Positions 53,219-62,513 of a stretch of DNA of 64,000 bases are shown in pieces (position 1 is the stretch's first letter; the number at the start of each line of letters is the position of its first letter). The notes below the pieces were generated by a model, which had not been told where the DNA came from, did not search any database, and saw only the letters and a list, made by a program, of their open reading frames with translations. This DNA comes from SAR324 cluster bacterium (GTDB lineage: Bacteria; SAR324; NAC60-12). The stretch covers positions 1 through 64,000 of the forward strand of contig JADFZZ010000026.1 in assembly GCA_015232315.1 (NCBI GenBank), read 5' to 3'. The position numbers and the translations under genes are program-made.

Positions 53219-55192
53219 ATGTCTCAGAAGAAAGAATTCGCGCTCATCTTGGTGGATGATGAACGAACTGTACTGGAAAGCCTCCAGCCGGATATCCAAA
53301 AATACACAGGCAACTCGCTCCTGATTGAAACGTGTGAAAGCGCGCAGGAAGCCTGGGAGGTGATGGAAGATTTACAGAATTCTGGAATCAGTATCCTCTG
53401 TATTATTTCAGATTATTACATGCCTTCCATGAACGGCGTGGATTTTTTGATTCGTGCGAATCAGGATTCCAGATTTGGCATTACGCGCAAAATTCTGTTA
53501 AGCGGTCAGGCCAAATATGAAAATGTGATTCAGGGCATCAACCAGTCTGCCATCCATCGTTGTCTCACCAAACCATGGGATGTCAAGGAATTGTTAGCCA
53601 ACGTGGAAGAGGTGGTGACCGATTATTTTTTATCATTTGCTCCAGACCAGATCATCGTTTATCAGAAACTCATCAAAACTGAAAAACTCACACACGCGTT
53701 TGTGGACTCCCGAAATGAACAGGAAGTCCTGCACCGCAAAATTGAACAGATGCAGGAAAGCTTTCTTGATCAAACCAATGCTTCCGATGAAACCCTGTTC
53801 CATCAACTATTTCAGGAAATTGAAAAATTCACTCAGGAATCCGGTGAAGCCATTGTGTTCCAATTCAAGGCAGGCACTTTGATTATTGAAGAGAATCAAC
53901 CAAACGCCTACCTGTGGTTGATGACTCAGGGCGAACTGGAACTCACGAAACAAGGAGATGATGGCCGGGAACATAAAGTATCGGTGGCTCGTCGCGGTTC
54001 TTTGCTCGGTCTGATTTCCTTCATCAGTGGCGAACCGGCTTTCACACATTGCAGGGCTTTGACGGATATTGAAGTCATGCGACTCAGCAGGGATGTGCTT
54101 GAAAAAATCATGAAAAATGATCCCGTCTTTTTAACCTTATTTGCCAACACTCTGCTACGGAGTTTAACCGAACGTATTAAAAATTCGACTGAAGTCCAGC
54201 TCAGACTGGAAGAAACGCTACTGAAACTGGATGCCGCCCACATTCAATTAGTGGATGCGGAAAAAATGGCGACTCTCGGACAATTGGTGGCCGGAATTGC
54301 CCATGAATTGAATAATCCCGTAGCCGCTATTTTAAGAGGAACCGAATACCTCAAAGACAAAATCCCCCAATTGCTGAATTCCGAATCCGGAAAAGAAGTT
54401 GACGCTCTGGGAGGCGGATTGCTTCTTACCGCACTTACCATGTCACCGCTGTCTACGTCTGAGATACGAAAACGCACCAAAGACGCTCAGGAATTTTACC
54501 CTTCCATGAATATTGCGCGAAAAGCCGTACAATTGGGACTGGACACCAAAGACCAATTCAAACGGTATTTCAAAGGCTATAAAAATGATCAACTGGAAAA
54601 TATTATCAGTGATCTCGACACCTACTATCAGGCTGGTAGCTTTTTACGCAACATTGAAGTGTGCAGTACCCGTATTGCGGCTCTGGTCCGTGGTCTGAAA
54701 AACTATGCCCGACTGGACACGGATACGGTTACCACCGTTGATCTGCATGAAGGCATTGAAGACACCCTGATGATATTTTCCAGCAAACTTAAAAATTTTG
54801 AAGTGATCAAGGAATATCAGACATTGCCTCCTGTCGAGTGTTATGCGTCACAACTCAACCAGGTTTGGACCAATCTGATTTCGAATTCCATTGGTGCGAT
54901 GGGCGAATCAGGACGTATTACTATCCAGACCGGCATGACAGACGATGGTTCCAAAATTCGGGTGATTTTTGAAGACAATGGTCCCGGAATTCCACCAGAA
55001 TTGATTGAAAAAATTTTTGAACTTAATTTTACTACCAAGCGGGGGTCTAACTTTGGTTTGGGAATGGGGTTGGCGATTTGCCGCCAGATTGTCACCCGCC
55101 ACGGTGGGACCTTGACCGCTGAATCAAAGCCGGGAGAATGGACTCGTTTTACTATGACGCTGGCAACAACATTTTCACACAATTCCGTGTGA
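53219..55192 (+). CDS. Receiver-cNMP-binding-like-histidine kinase, copy A
   Basis: A 657-residue cytoplasmic protein. The receiver at about 6-130 has Asp65 in IISDYYMP, Ser95 in LLSGQ and Lys118 in TKPW, so it looks active. A cyclic-nucleotide-binding-like beta-barrel at about 205-300 follows, but the canonical phosphate-binding Arg-Ser is not seen (GEPAFTHCRAL). The kinase core has His362 in AHELNNPVAAI; N-box Asn near 552-556; G-boxes GPGIPPE and NFGLGMGLAI. About 190 residues separate His and N-box, well above the usual 110-120, giving an insertion around 380-475. It opens a unit with the following receiver and transporter genes. Confidence 0.9.
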   Translation: MSQKKEFALILVDDERTVLESLQPDIQKYTGNSLLIETCESAQEAWEVMEDLQNSGISILCIISDYYMPSMNGVDFLIRANQDSRFGITRKILLSGQAKYENVIQGINQSAIHRCLTKPWDVKELLANVEEVVTDYFLSFAPDQIIVYQKLIKTEKLTHAFVDSRNEQEVLHRKIEQMQESFLDQTNASDETLFHQLFQEIEKFTQESGEAIVFQFKAGTLIIEENQPNAYLWLMTQGELELTKQGDDGREHKVSVARRGSLLGLISFISGEPAFTHCRALTDIEVMRLSRDVLEKIMKNDPVFLTLFANTLLRSLTERIKNSTEVQLRLEETLLKLDAAHIQLVDAEKMATLGQLVAGIAHELNNPVAAILRGTEYLKDKIPQLLNSESGKEVDALGGGLLLTALTMSPLSTSEIRKRTKDAQEFYPSMNIARKAVQLGLDTKDQFKRYFKGYKNDQLENIISDLDTYYQAGSFLRNIEVCSTRIAALVRGLKNYARLDTDTVTTVDLHEGIEDTLMIFSSKLKNFEVIKEYQTLPPVECYASQLNQVWTNLISNSIGAMGESGRITIQTGMTDDGSKIRVIFEDNGPGIPPELIEKIFELNFTTKRGSNFGLGMGLAICRQIVTRHGGTLTAESKPGEWTRFTMTLATTFSHNSV

Positions 55193-55219
55193 TTTTTAAT
55201 TCATTTAAAGGAGGAGTTT

Positions 55220-55711
55220 ATGAATAAATTCACAATTCTGTGTGTTGATGATGAACGTGAAGTGTTGGACAGTGTGGTTCAGGATCTGGATGCGCTGAGT
55301 TCCATGTTTGATATTGAGGCCGCAAACAGTGTGAGAGAGGCCAGAGAAATTATTGAAGATCTGGAGCGGGATGATCGTCAGTTGGCATTGGCCCTGTGTG
55401 ACCATATCATGCCCGAAATCAAGGGCATTGATTATCTCATTGAACTCAATCAGGAAGAATTCACCGAAAGCGCCCGTAAAGTATTGCTGACAGGGCAGGC
55501 CGGACTGGAAGACACCATTCAGGCCATCAATCGTGGAGGATTGCATTATTATGTATCAAAACCATGGACGGCCGAGTCTCTGATGAAAGTGGTTGTGGAT
55601 CAACTCACCACCTTTATCATCGCCAATGAACCGCACATGATGAATTACGCAAGGGTGCTGGATCAGGCGCGTATTTTCGGAGCCGTACACAAAGTTGGCG
55701 GCGATTATTAA
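55220..55711 (+). CDS. Stand-alone response regulator receiver
   Basis: A 163-residue receiver domain with a short C-terminal tail. Acidic pair DDE (11-12 region), Asp61 in LCDHIMP, Thr91 in LLTGQ and Lys114 in SKPW are all intact. No output domain. A strong AAAGGAGGAG site precedes the ATG, and it lies 27 nt after kinase A and 38 nt before the transporter gene. Its sequence is close to the receivers fused to the two flanking kinases, so it is a natural partner for one of them. Confidence 0.9.
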   Translation: MNKFTILCVDDEREVLDSVVQDLDALSSMFDIEAANSVREAREIIEDLERDDRQLALALCDHIMPEIKGIDYLIELNQEEFTESARKVLLTGQAGLEDTIQAINRGGLHYYVSKPWTAESLMKVVVDQLTTFIIANEPHMMNYARVLDQARIFGAVHKVGGDY

Positions 55712-55749
55712 TTTTAATTATCCTTTTATCACGATTGAATGAGGCCTTT

Positions 55750-57153
55750 ATGAAAGTAAAACTTTTTATTTCTATCCTTATCCCACTCCTTGTATTACTC
55801 ATGCCCACCAGTTGGATTCCCATTGCGGGAATCACGGTGATTGAACACCGGATGCTGGCCATCTTTTTTGCGGCGTTGTTTTTCTGGATTCTGGAACCCA
55901 TTCCGATTTTCGCGACGTCTGTGGTGGTGGTGATTCTGGAACTGCTGATGATTTCTGACAAAGGTCTCATCTGGTTACGTGGCAGTGGAGAAATGTTTGG
56001 TACGCCACTGAAATACGCGGCATTACTGCAAACTTTTGCCGCACCAGTCATCATGCTGTTTTTAGGAGGGTTGTTTCTGGCCGCCGCCGCAACCAAATAC
56101 AAACTGGATGTGAATCTGGCCCGGGTGATGCTCAAACCTTTTGGAAAAAACCCTTCCATGGTTCTGCTTGGATTCATGCTGATTACTGCTGTGTTTTCCA
56201 TGTTCATGAGCAACACAGCTACAACCGCCTTGATGTTGGCCATCGTAGCGCCTGTCCTGCAACTATTTAAAGCCGATGATCCTGGAAAAATCGCTTTTGT
56301 GCTGAGTGTCCCTTTTGCAGCAAATGTCGGTGGCATGGGAACACCCATCGGAACACCGCCCAACGCCATTGGTATCAAATATCTGACAGGAAACATGGCC
56401 GTCACTTTTGGTGAATGGACCACTTTTGGCGTTCCGTTTGCCATCATCATGCTGTTGGCCGTATGGGGTTTGCTGATCACTTTTTCAAAACCACGTGAAA
56501 AATCCATGGAATTGGCGGTCAAAGGTAAATTCAGAACTGACTGGAAAGCTATTGTGGTGTATGTGACCTTTGCGCTCAGCATCATCCTGTGGCTCACTGG
56601 ATCTGTTCACGGCTTGAACTCATACACGGTTGCCATGCTTCCGATTGGCGTATTCATCACAACCGGAATTTTGACGGTGGAGGATATGAAAAAACTGAGT
56701 TGGGATGTGCTTTGGCTGATTGCCGGAGGTATCGCGCTGGGTGATGGTCTGGAAAATACAGGTTTGAGTAAACACATTGTCGAAAGTATCCCCTTTGCGA
56801 CGCTTTCGCCCTGGATGATCATGATTTCCGCCACAATGCTGGCAGTTGTGATGTCCACCTTCATTTCCAATACGGCAACGGCCAACTTGCTTCTGCCCAT
56901 CATGGCGGCTTTAGCCGCGACCATTCCTTCATTGGCAGATGTGGGTGGGGCGAAAATGCTCATCATCGCCATCGCGTTTTCCTGTTCTTTCGCCATGGCC
57001 CTGCCCATCAGTACACCGCCCAATGCGCTGGCTTACGCGACGGGGATGGTGGATAATAAACAGATGGTCAAAACCGGTAGTATTGTCGGGATTCTGGGAC
57101 TGCTTCTGCTTTATGTGATGGTCTTTGTCCTCAAAGCGGTTGGGTTTGTTTAA
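55750..57153 (+). CDS. SLC13/DASS-family sodium:dicarboxylate symporter
   Basis: A 467-residue membrane transporter with about 11 TMs. Two SNTAT motifs (MSNTATTALML and ISNTATANLLL) with the matching TPPNA stretches (PIGTPPNAIG and ISTPPNALA) form the sodium and substrate site of the divalent-anion symporter family. Substrates are usually succinate, malate, fumarate or sulfate; the dicarboxylate choice is an inference. GAGG lies five nt before ATG 55750. It follows the receiver gene closely and precedes kinase B, so import may be controlled by this two-kinase set. Confidence 0.92.
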   Translation: MKVKLFISILIPLLVLLMPTSWIPIAGITVIEHRMLAIFFAALFFWILEPIPIFATSVVVVILELLMISDKGLIWLRGSGEMFGTPLKYAALLQTFAAPVIMLFLGGLFLAAAATKYKLDVNLARVMLKPFGKNPSMVLLGFMLITAVFSMFMSNTATTALMLAIVAPVLQLFKADDPGKIAFVLSVPFAANVGGMGTPIGTPPNAIGIKYLTGNMAVTFGEWTTFGVPFAIIMLLAVWGLLITFSKPREKSMELAVKGKFRTDWKAIVVYVTFALSIILWLTGSVHGLNSYTVAMLPIGVFITTGILTVEDMKKLSWDVLWLIAGGIALGDGLENTGLSKHIVESIPFATLSPWMIMISATMLAVVMSTFISNTATANLLLPIMAALAATIPSLADVGGAKMLIIAIAFSCSFAMALPISTPPNALAYATGMVDNKQMVKTGSIVGILGLLLLYVMVFVLKAVGFV

Positions 57154-57188
57154 TAATATAGTGTTCCAGATAATTATTTCATGGGAGC

Positions 57189-57227
57189 GCGGGCGTCCCG
57201 CCCGCATTTGGAGGGCAAGATGCCCTC
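57189..57227. repeat. Paired GC-rich hairpins after the DASS gene
   Basis: GCGGGCG-TCC-CGCCCGC (57189-57205) and GAGGGCA-AGA-TGCCCTC (57211-57227) stand side by side in the 133-nt gap before kinase B. They could terminate the upstream transcript on either strand. The pair resembles dispersed GC-rich hairpin repeats known from other genomes. Confidence 0.75.
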
Positions 57228-57286
57228 TCTCCGACCAAATTATTTTTCTGTCGAATATTTCTCTGTTCGATAATCATCGGTGAATC

Positions 57287-59230
57287 ATGTCTCAGTATGT
57301 TATTTTATGCGTAGAGTATGATCCTTCTTTTTTGAAGCAGATGCTGGATGAACTGCAACCGTTGACCAGCCAGTTTGTTGTTATTGGTGTTACCACAGTG
57401 GCGGACGCACGACAGAAACTGCATGAAATGCATCAGAATAATCAGAATCCATGTGTGATCGTATGTGAAAATCAAATGCCGGATATCCAGGGTTCCGTTT
57501 TTTTTGTGGAATTGATGCAAAATATTTTTACCAGGGATTCCCGTAAAATTCTTCTGGGGCAAGATACCAATGCTCATACCCTGATTGAAGCTGTCAATAG
57601 CGCCCGTCTGGATTATTTTATTCCCAAACCATGGAAAACCGGGGATTTGCTCCAAACTGTAGTGGCTCAGGCAACCACTCATATTCTGGCAAAGGATCCC
57701 AATCCATTAGCCTTCCTGCAGACATTGGAACATGACCGGATCATTCAGACACATCTCCAGAAACAGTTCAGAAAAATTCAGGATGGTTTTCTGGAGTCAA
57801 GCGCCATGACAGATCAGGAACTGACGCTTAAATTGATCGGTGCCATGTATACCCATTTTGCGTCCACCAATAATGTGAATAAAACCTATCGTCGTTACAG
57901 TGCCAATCATAAACTGACGGTGGAAGGTGAAACCAGCAAATTTCTCTGGTTTGTGGCCAAGGGGGAAGTCGTCCATAAAAAACAACTGTCCGATGGCACC
58001 TTGCAGGAAGTGATGAAAGAAGGAGAAGGCGCGATTGTTGGACTCATGTCCTTTGTGAGCAATGAAAAAGCTTTCGTGTCCACTCAAACCACTTGTTCCA
58101 CAGAAGTGATCAAACTGGACCGGGAAGCGTTTGCGGAAGTCATGAGTGCCAATAATGAGCTGTTACCCCTGTTCACCAATTTATTGATTCGACACCTGAA
58201 TCGTCGTCTTCGCAAAAGTATTTCCACTGAACTCAAATTGCAGGAAACACTCAAAACTCTCAGCTTTGCCGAGCAAAAACTGATCGAATCGGAAAAAATG
58301 AGTGTTTTAGGACAACTGGTGGCCGGTGTGGCACATGAACTCAATAATCCTGTGGCGGCGATCATTCGTTCAACCGAACATCTGAAAGAGGGGATTCCCT
58401 ATATTCTTGATTCAGACCTTTCCCGTGAATGGTATCCCCTCGGTAGGGATGTGATGCTTCGATCCATGACATCACCACCACTATCCACTTCGGAAACAAG
58501 GGCTCGAACCAAAGCTGTCACTCAATGGTATGACTCCATGAGCCTGGCCCGAAAAGTGGTGCAACTGGAATTGGATGGTGAAAACCATTACAAAAAATAT
58601 TTCAAGAAACTCAATGAATCCCAACTGGAAGAAGTCATTGATTATCTCAATAATTTTTATCAGATGGGAAATTTTCTCAGAAATATTGAAGTGTGTGGAT
58701 CTCGTATTGCGGAAATGGTGAAGGGGCTCAAAACCCATGCCCAGCAGGATACCTTGGTTAAACGCACAGAAAAGGTTCAGGATCAACTGGAAGACACGCT
58801 GATGATTTTTTCCAACAAACTTAAAAATATTGAAATTGTAAGAGAATATCAGGAGTTACCTCCTATTGAATGTCTTCCGGCAGAATTGAATCAGGTGTGG
58901 ACCAATTTGCTATCAAACTCCATTGAAGCCATGAAAGAACAGGGCATTATCCGGATCACCACCCAGATGTCGCCTGATTCGCAGGACGAAACCATGATTC
59001 AGGTTATTGTGGAAGACAATGGCCCGGGTATTCCACAGGCTCATCTTCAGCAAATTTTTGACATCAACTATACCACCAAACGGGAAGGAAATTTTGGGCT
59101 GGGGATTGGATTGACTTCCTGTCAGCAAATCGTCAGAAAGCATCAGGGTAAGATTGTCGTAGAATCAGAGGAGACGGTTTATACCAGGGTGACTGTGACG
59201 CTTCCTGTCAGAAATCCGGAACTGGAATGA
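57287..59230 (+). CDS. Pseudo-receiver-cNMP-binding-like-histidine kinase, copy B
   Basis: A 647-residue paralogue of the kinase at 53219-55192. The receiver is degenerate: Glu61 replaces the phospho-Asp (VCENQMP), the acidic pair reads VEYD, and the conserved Ser/Thr before GQ is deleted (ILLGQ), though Lys114 in PKPW remains. The cNMP-like barrel at about 200-290 lacks the standard binding Arg. The kinase core has His350 in AHELNNPVAAI, N-box near 540-544 and GPGIPQA with NFGLGIGL. The same ~75-100-residue insertion between His and N-box is present. The Glu may mimic a phosphorylated state; that is inference. Confidence 0.9.
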   Translation: MSQYVILCVEYDPSFLKQMLDELQPLTSQFVVIGVTTVADARQKLHEMHQNNQNPCVIVCENQMPDIQGSVFFVELMQNIFTRDSRKILLGQDTNAHTLIEAVNSARLDYFIPKPWKTGDLLQTVVAQATTHILAKDPNPLAFLQTLEHDRIIQTHLQKQFRKIQDGFLESSAMTDQELTLKLIGAMYTHFASTNNVNKTYRRYSANHKLTVEGETSKFLWFVAKGEVVHKKQLSDGTLQEVMKEGEGAIVGLMSFVSNEKAFVSTQTTCSTEVIKLDREAFAEVMSANNELLPLFTNLLIRHLNRRLRKSISTELKLQETLKTLSFAEQKLIESEKMSVLGQLVAGVAHELNNPVAAIIRSTEHLKEGIPYILDSDLSREWYPLGRDVMLRSMTSPPLSTSETRARTKAVTQWYDSMSLARKVVQLELDGENHYKKYFKKLNESQLEEVIDYLNNFYQMGNFLRNIEVCGSRIAEMVKGLKTHAQQDTLVKRTEKVQDQLEDTLMIFSNKLKNIEIVREYQELPPIECLPAELNQVWTNLLSNSIEAMKEQGIIRITTQMSPDSQDETMIQVIVEDNGPGIPQAHLQQIFDINYTTKREGNFGLGIGLTSCQQIVRKHQGKIVVESEETVYTRVTVTLPVRNPELE

Positions 59231-59236
59231 ATCCTG

Positions 59237-60811
59237 TTATTCTTTTGGCGGATCTTTTTCCGGTGAGACAGGCTTTTCAGGGGCGGCAGGCATCAACAAT
59301 GTTAATTGTTCCTTGGCAAAACGGTCCTTGTTCTGGCTGATTTCCCCAAAATTTTGCAGACAATCGCTCAGTATTTGAGTGGCTGACCCTGTCATGGTCT
59401 TAGCTTTTTCCAGACGTTTCAGGTGTTCATGAATTTTTTCGAAACTCTCATGATCCTTGAAATAGAGTCTGATCATTCCAATTAACTGCAAATGTTCAAT
59501 CAGTGACGCGCCTTCGATCTGCTTCAGGATGCTCTCAATCTGCGACACAATCTTATAAAGTTGACTGTCAATAGAGGTTTTTTCATCTGCCAGCGCCAGC
59601 AAAGAAATCAGATAGAGTTCTTCCTGAATGATCTGGCGTTGATGAATCACTTCAAGATTATTATAACTGTATTTGATCAATGCCTGATGGGTTTCAATAG
59701 CCAGTTTTGTAGCCATAATTCCCTTTGAAAGAGAGCGGCTTCCGGAATCGATCCATTCAATGTCCTGTTCCACGATAGCCAAACGGCTGTGTACAGAATT
59801 TTTCCATTTGGGCGGAAACAGGGTTACATCAAACAATGGTGGTTTGGGAACGGAGCCATAAATATGAAAATGGTCATGTTGGGCTGAGGCAAACAGACAA
59901 TTCGGGCAAATTGCCACACGATATGCGGAATAATTGCTGGGTTGATGATCCGTACTGCTGCGAGTGTAAACAGGAATACCAAAAATATTAACGGGTGGAT
60001 GAATAGGATCTTTCAGGTTCCAGGCCGAAATATTTTTGTGTCCGCAGACTCTGCATTCCACATAAAAACCAATCAGATCCTCCTGTCTGGTCTTGGGGGT
60101 CCGGTCTGGTCCGCCACCATATTCATGAGGGTCAATGAATTTGACAATTCCATGGTTGGTGTTGGGCGTAACGTCAAACTGCACCTTGATATAAACGGTT
60201 CCCTGTTTAACTTTACTGTGCTTGAACCATAATATTTTGCCTGTAATAGGGGCAAACCCATGCTGGCGTGGTTGAGTCGAGTCATCTGGAATGCACATCT
60301 TCAGCGTCACAGGGGTTTGGGGATTGATCACCCGATTGATGTTCAGCGTACATTCCGTCGTTGTCACAAACAGGCAATGGGCGGGATAGATTTCCCCATC
60401 CACCCGAAGTTCAAGTTTTTCCTGGGTAGAGGCCAGACTTTTGGTGGCGAGTGCCCAGAATTTTTCAGGAACTTCCTGTGAAAATCCAAGATAATTGCCG
60501 ATTTCGATCAATAGATTTTTTTCTGTGGGAGACAGATCTTCGTCAACAATTGCGATATGTGTCAGATTTTTTAGAATTTCAAACCCGATTTTTTTTTCGA
60601 TGAGGTCACGAGGTTTGTGCATTTTAAGCTGACCATGCTGTGCCTGATACAGAAGGCTCACCCGTTCTTCCTGATCAGTGATGAACCCCAGGGCCTGTTT
60701 TAGAAACTCAACTTCCAGAGCGTCTATCTTGCCGTCCGCAACCACCATGCCGATGATGGCATGAGCAAACCAGATTTTTTGAGATTCATTGAGTTGATCT
60801 GAAATTTTCAT
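59237..60811 (-). CDS. TerB-like / DUF2225-like zinc protein
   Basis: A 524-residue soluble protein, function unknown. Residues 1-125 form a TerB-like helical domain with acidic motifs VADGKIDALE and VDEDLSPTE. Residues ~130-225 look like a PilZ-type beta-barrel, but the RxxxR motif is not seen. Then a zinc-ribbon region with Cys253-Cys256 and Cys302-Cys305 (VECRVCGHKN, ICPNCLFAS) and the downstream helices resemble DUF2225 proteins. The tail is Pro/Glu-rich. It is convergent with kinase B (6 nt apart). No signal or TM. Confidence 0.7.
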   Translation of the reverse strand: MKISDQLNESQKIWFAHAIIGMVVADGKIDALEVEFLKQALGFITDQEERVSLLYQAQHGQLKMHKPRDLIEKKIGFEILKNLTHIAIVDEDLSPTEKNLLIEIGNYLGFSQEVPEKFWALATKSLASTQEKLELRVDGEIYPAHCLFVTTTECTLNINRVINPQTPVTLKMCIPDDSTQPRQHGFAPITGKILWFKHSKVKQGTVYIKVQFDVTPNTNHGIVKFIDPHEYGGGPDRTPKTRQEDLIGFYVECRVCGHKNISAWNLKDPIHPPVNIFGIPVYTRSSTDHQPSNYSAYRVAICPNCLFASAQHDHFHIYGSVPKPPLFDVTLFPPKWKNSVHSRLAIVEQDIEWIDSGSRSLSKGIMATKLAIETHQALIKYSYNNLEVIHQRQIIQEELYLISLLALADEKTSIDSQLYKIVSQIESILKQIEGASLIEHLQLIGMIRLYFKDHESFEKIHEHLKRLEKAKTMTGSATQILSDCLQNFGEISQNKDRFAKEQLTLLMPAAPEKPVSPEKDPPKE

Positions 60812-60853
60812 AAGACAGTTTCACAGGGGTCAGGAACCGGGTTTCTTCAGCTT

Positions 60854-60920
60854 GGGAACGTTCAAAAAATAACATGGAAAACTTTCTGGTTACGAACGTC
60901 CCGTTCGTAACCGTTCCATT
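60854..60920 (+). repeat. Dispersed palindromic repeat, copy 3
   Basis: Same family as the copies at 22217 (minus) and 53018. It reads GGGAACGTTCAAAAAATAAC, TGGAAAACTTTC, then hairpin 60888-60912 with arms GGTTACGAACG/CGTTCGTAACC and CGTTCCAT. It sits between the TerB/DUF2225 gene and the CoA-transferase gene. Confidence 0.88.
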
Positions 60921-60937
60921 CCTTACAGACCACTGAA

Positions 60938-62434
60938 TTAGGGCTTCATACTTCCTGTTTCCATAAATCGCTGATGAAACTCAAACGCTTTGATCAAGGT
61001 ATTTGGTGTGTGCTTGGCCTCAGCGTGTTGCAATCCATATTTCAGATAATCAAACAGCAGATCCTGATAATCCGGATGGGCGCATTGATTGATGATTTTC
61101 TTGGCTCTGGGAACAGGAGCCAAACCTCTTAAATCAGCCAAACCACGCTCAGTCACTACCACCTGAACAGAGTGTTCATTATGATCCACATGCGTCACCA
61201 TCGGGACTATGGAAGAAATTTTCCCATCCATTGCGCAGGAGGGTGTCATGTAGATGGATACAAACGCGTTTCTGCAGAAATCACCGCTTCCGCCAATTCC
61301 ATTCATCATTTTACAGCCAAAGGCATGAGTGGAGTTGACATTCCCGAAAATATCCATTTCCAGGGCCGTGTTCATGGCGATAATTCCGAGTCGGCGGATC
61401 ACTTCAGGATTATTGGACATTTCCTGTTGCCGTATGATAAATTTCGAACCCAATTCATCCAGATTATCAAACAATCGTTTCTGACCAGCTTCTGATAAGG
61501 TCAACGAACTGGTGGATGCGACTTCCAGGCGATCCGCGTCAATCAATTGGAAAATCGAATCCTGAACCACTTCCGTGTACATGCAGATTGGACTTCCATG
61601 CGGGTGTTTGGCCATTCCGGCAAGAACCGCGTTTGCCACGTTGCCGACACCCGATTGAAAGGGCAGCCCTTTGGGGAGTCGCCCCCGTTTTTCCTCATGC
61701 TGCAAAAAATCCATGATGTGACTGGCAATAGCCTGGCTGTCGGCATCAGGATCCCTGAGGCCCGCGTTTTTATCCGTCAGATCAGTTTCAACGATTCCCA
61801 CAATTTTTTTGGGATCTATTTTGACATAAGGTGTTCCAATTCGGTCTCGCGGGTGAAAAATCTGGATGGGCGGACGGTGTGGCGGTGACTCCGGAACATA
61901 GACATCATGCAGGCGTTTTATTCCATCAGGAATATGACGATTCAATTCAATAAAAACCCTGTCAGCCAATTGTAAAAGGGTCGCGCTCATTCCTCCCGAG
62001 GTGGTCAGATATATTTTTCCATCATTGGTTACATCCACCGCTTCCACAATAGCAGTCTGACAACGATCAATGAAGCCGTAACGCATATACTGGGCAAGAT
62101 GTGACAAGTGGAAATCCACAAATTCAATTTCTCCGTTATTGATTCCCTGCCGAAGTGTTTTGTCGGATTGATAGGGGGCTCTTTTCTTGATGGCTTTGGC
62201 ACGAGCTAACTCTCCATCCAGTTCATCGCCGGTGCTGGCACCTGTGTACAAGGTGATCTGGAAGGGAATGTTTTTTTCATGCAACGCCCTCGCCCGTTTT
62301 GCCAGTGCGACAGGAATGGCTTTGGGATAGCCGGCGGGGGTGAAGCCGCTGGTACCAATCACTTCATCATTCTGGATCATTTCCGCGATTTCTTCCGCGG
62401 TCATTTTCTTCTCTTTAACAATTTGTGAGGTCAT
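60938..62434 (-). CDS. Acetyl-/propionyl-CoA:succinate CoA-transferase family protein
   Basis: A 498-residue CoA-transferase/hydrolase. ATG 62434 has AAGGA upstream and gives the family N-terminus MTSQIVKEKKMTAEE; a longer in-frame reading from 62671 merely translates a repeat element and overlaps the next gene. The catalytic Glu region YTEVVQDSIFQL and the CoA-binding GIGGSGDFCRNAF are visible. Close family types move CoA between succinate and acetate or propionate. Beside a sodium-pump decarboxylase beta subunit it probably regenerates succinyl-CoA with propionate or acetate release; that is an inference. Confidence 0.9.
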   Translation of the reverse strand: MTSQIVKEKKMTAEEIAEMIQNDEVIGTSGFTPAGYPKAIPVALAKRARALHEKNIPFQITLYTGASTGDELDGELARAKAIKKRAPYQSDKTLRQGINNGEIEFVDFHLSHLAQYMRYGFIDRCQTAIVEAVDVTNDGKIYLTTSGGMSATLLQLADRVFIELNRHIPDGIKRLHDVYVPESPPHRPPIQIFHPRDRIGTPYVKIDPKKIVGIVETDLTDKNAGLRDPDADSQAIASHIMDFLQHEEKRGRLPKGLPFQSGVGNVANAVLAGMAKHPHGSPICMYTEVVQDSIFQLIDADRLEVASTSSLTLSEAGQKRLFDNLDELGSKFIIRQQEMSNNPEVIRRLGIIAMNTALEMDIFGNVNSTHAFGCKMMNGIGGSGDFCRNAFVSIYMTPSCAMDGKISSIVPMVTHVDHNEHSVQVVVTERGLADLRGLAPVPRAKKIINQCAHPDYQDLLFDYLKYGLQHAEAKHTPNTLIKAFEFHQRFMETGSMKP

Positions 62435-62513
62435 ATATTCCTTTGGTTCGGTTTTGTTTAGGCGATAACTTGAAATAAATATACCCACAGCAGGTTTACC
62501 TTTTTCCCGGAGG

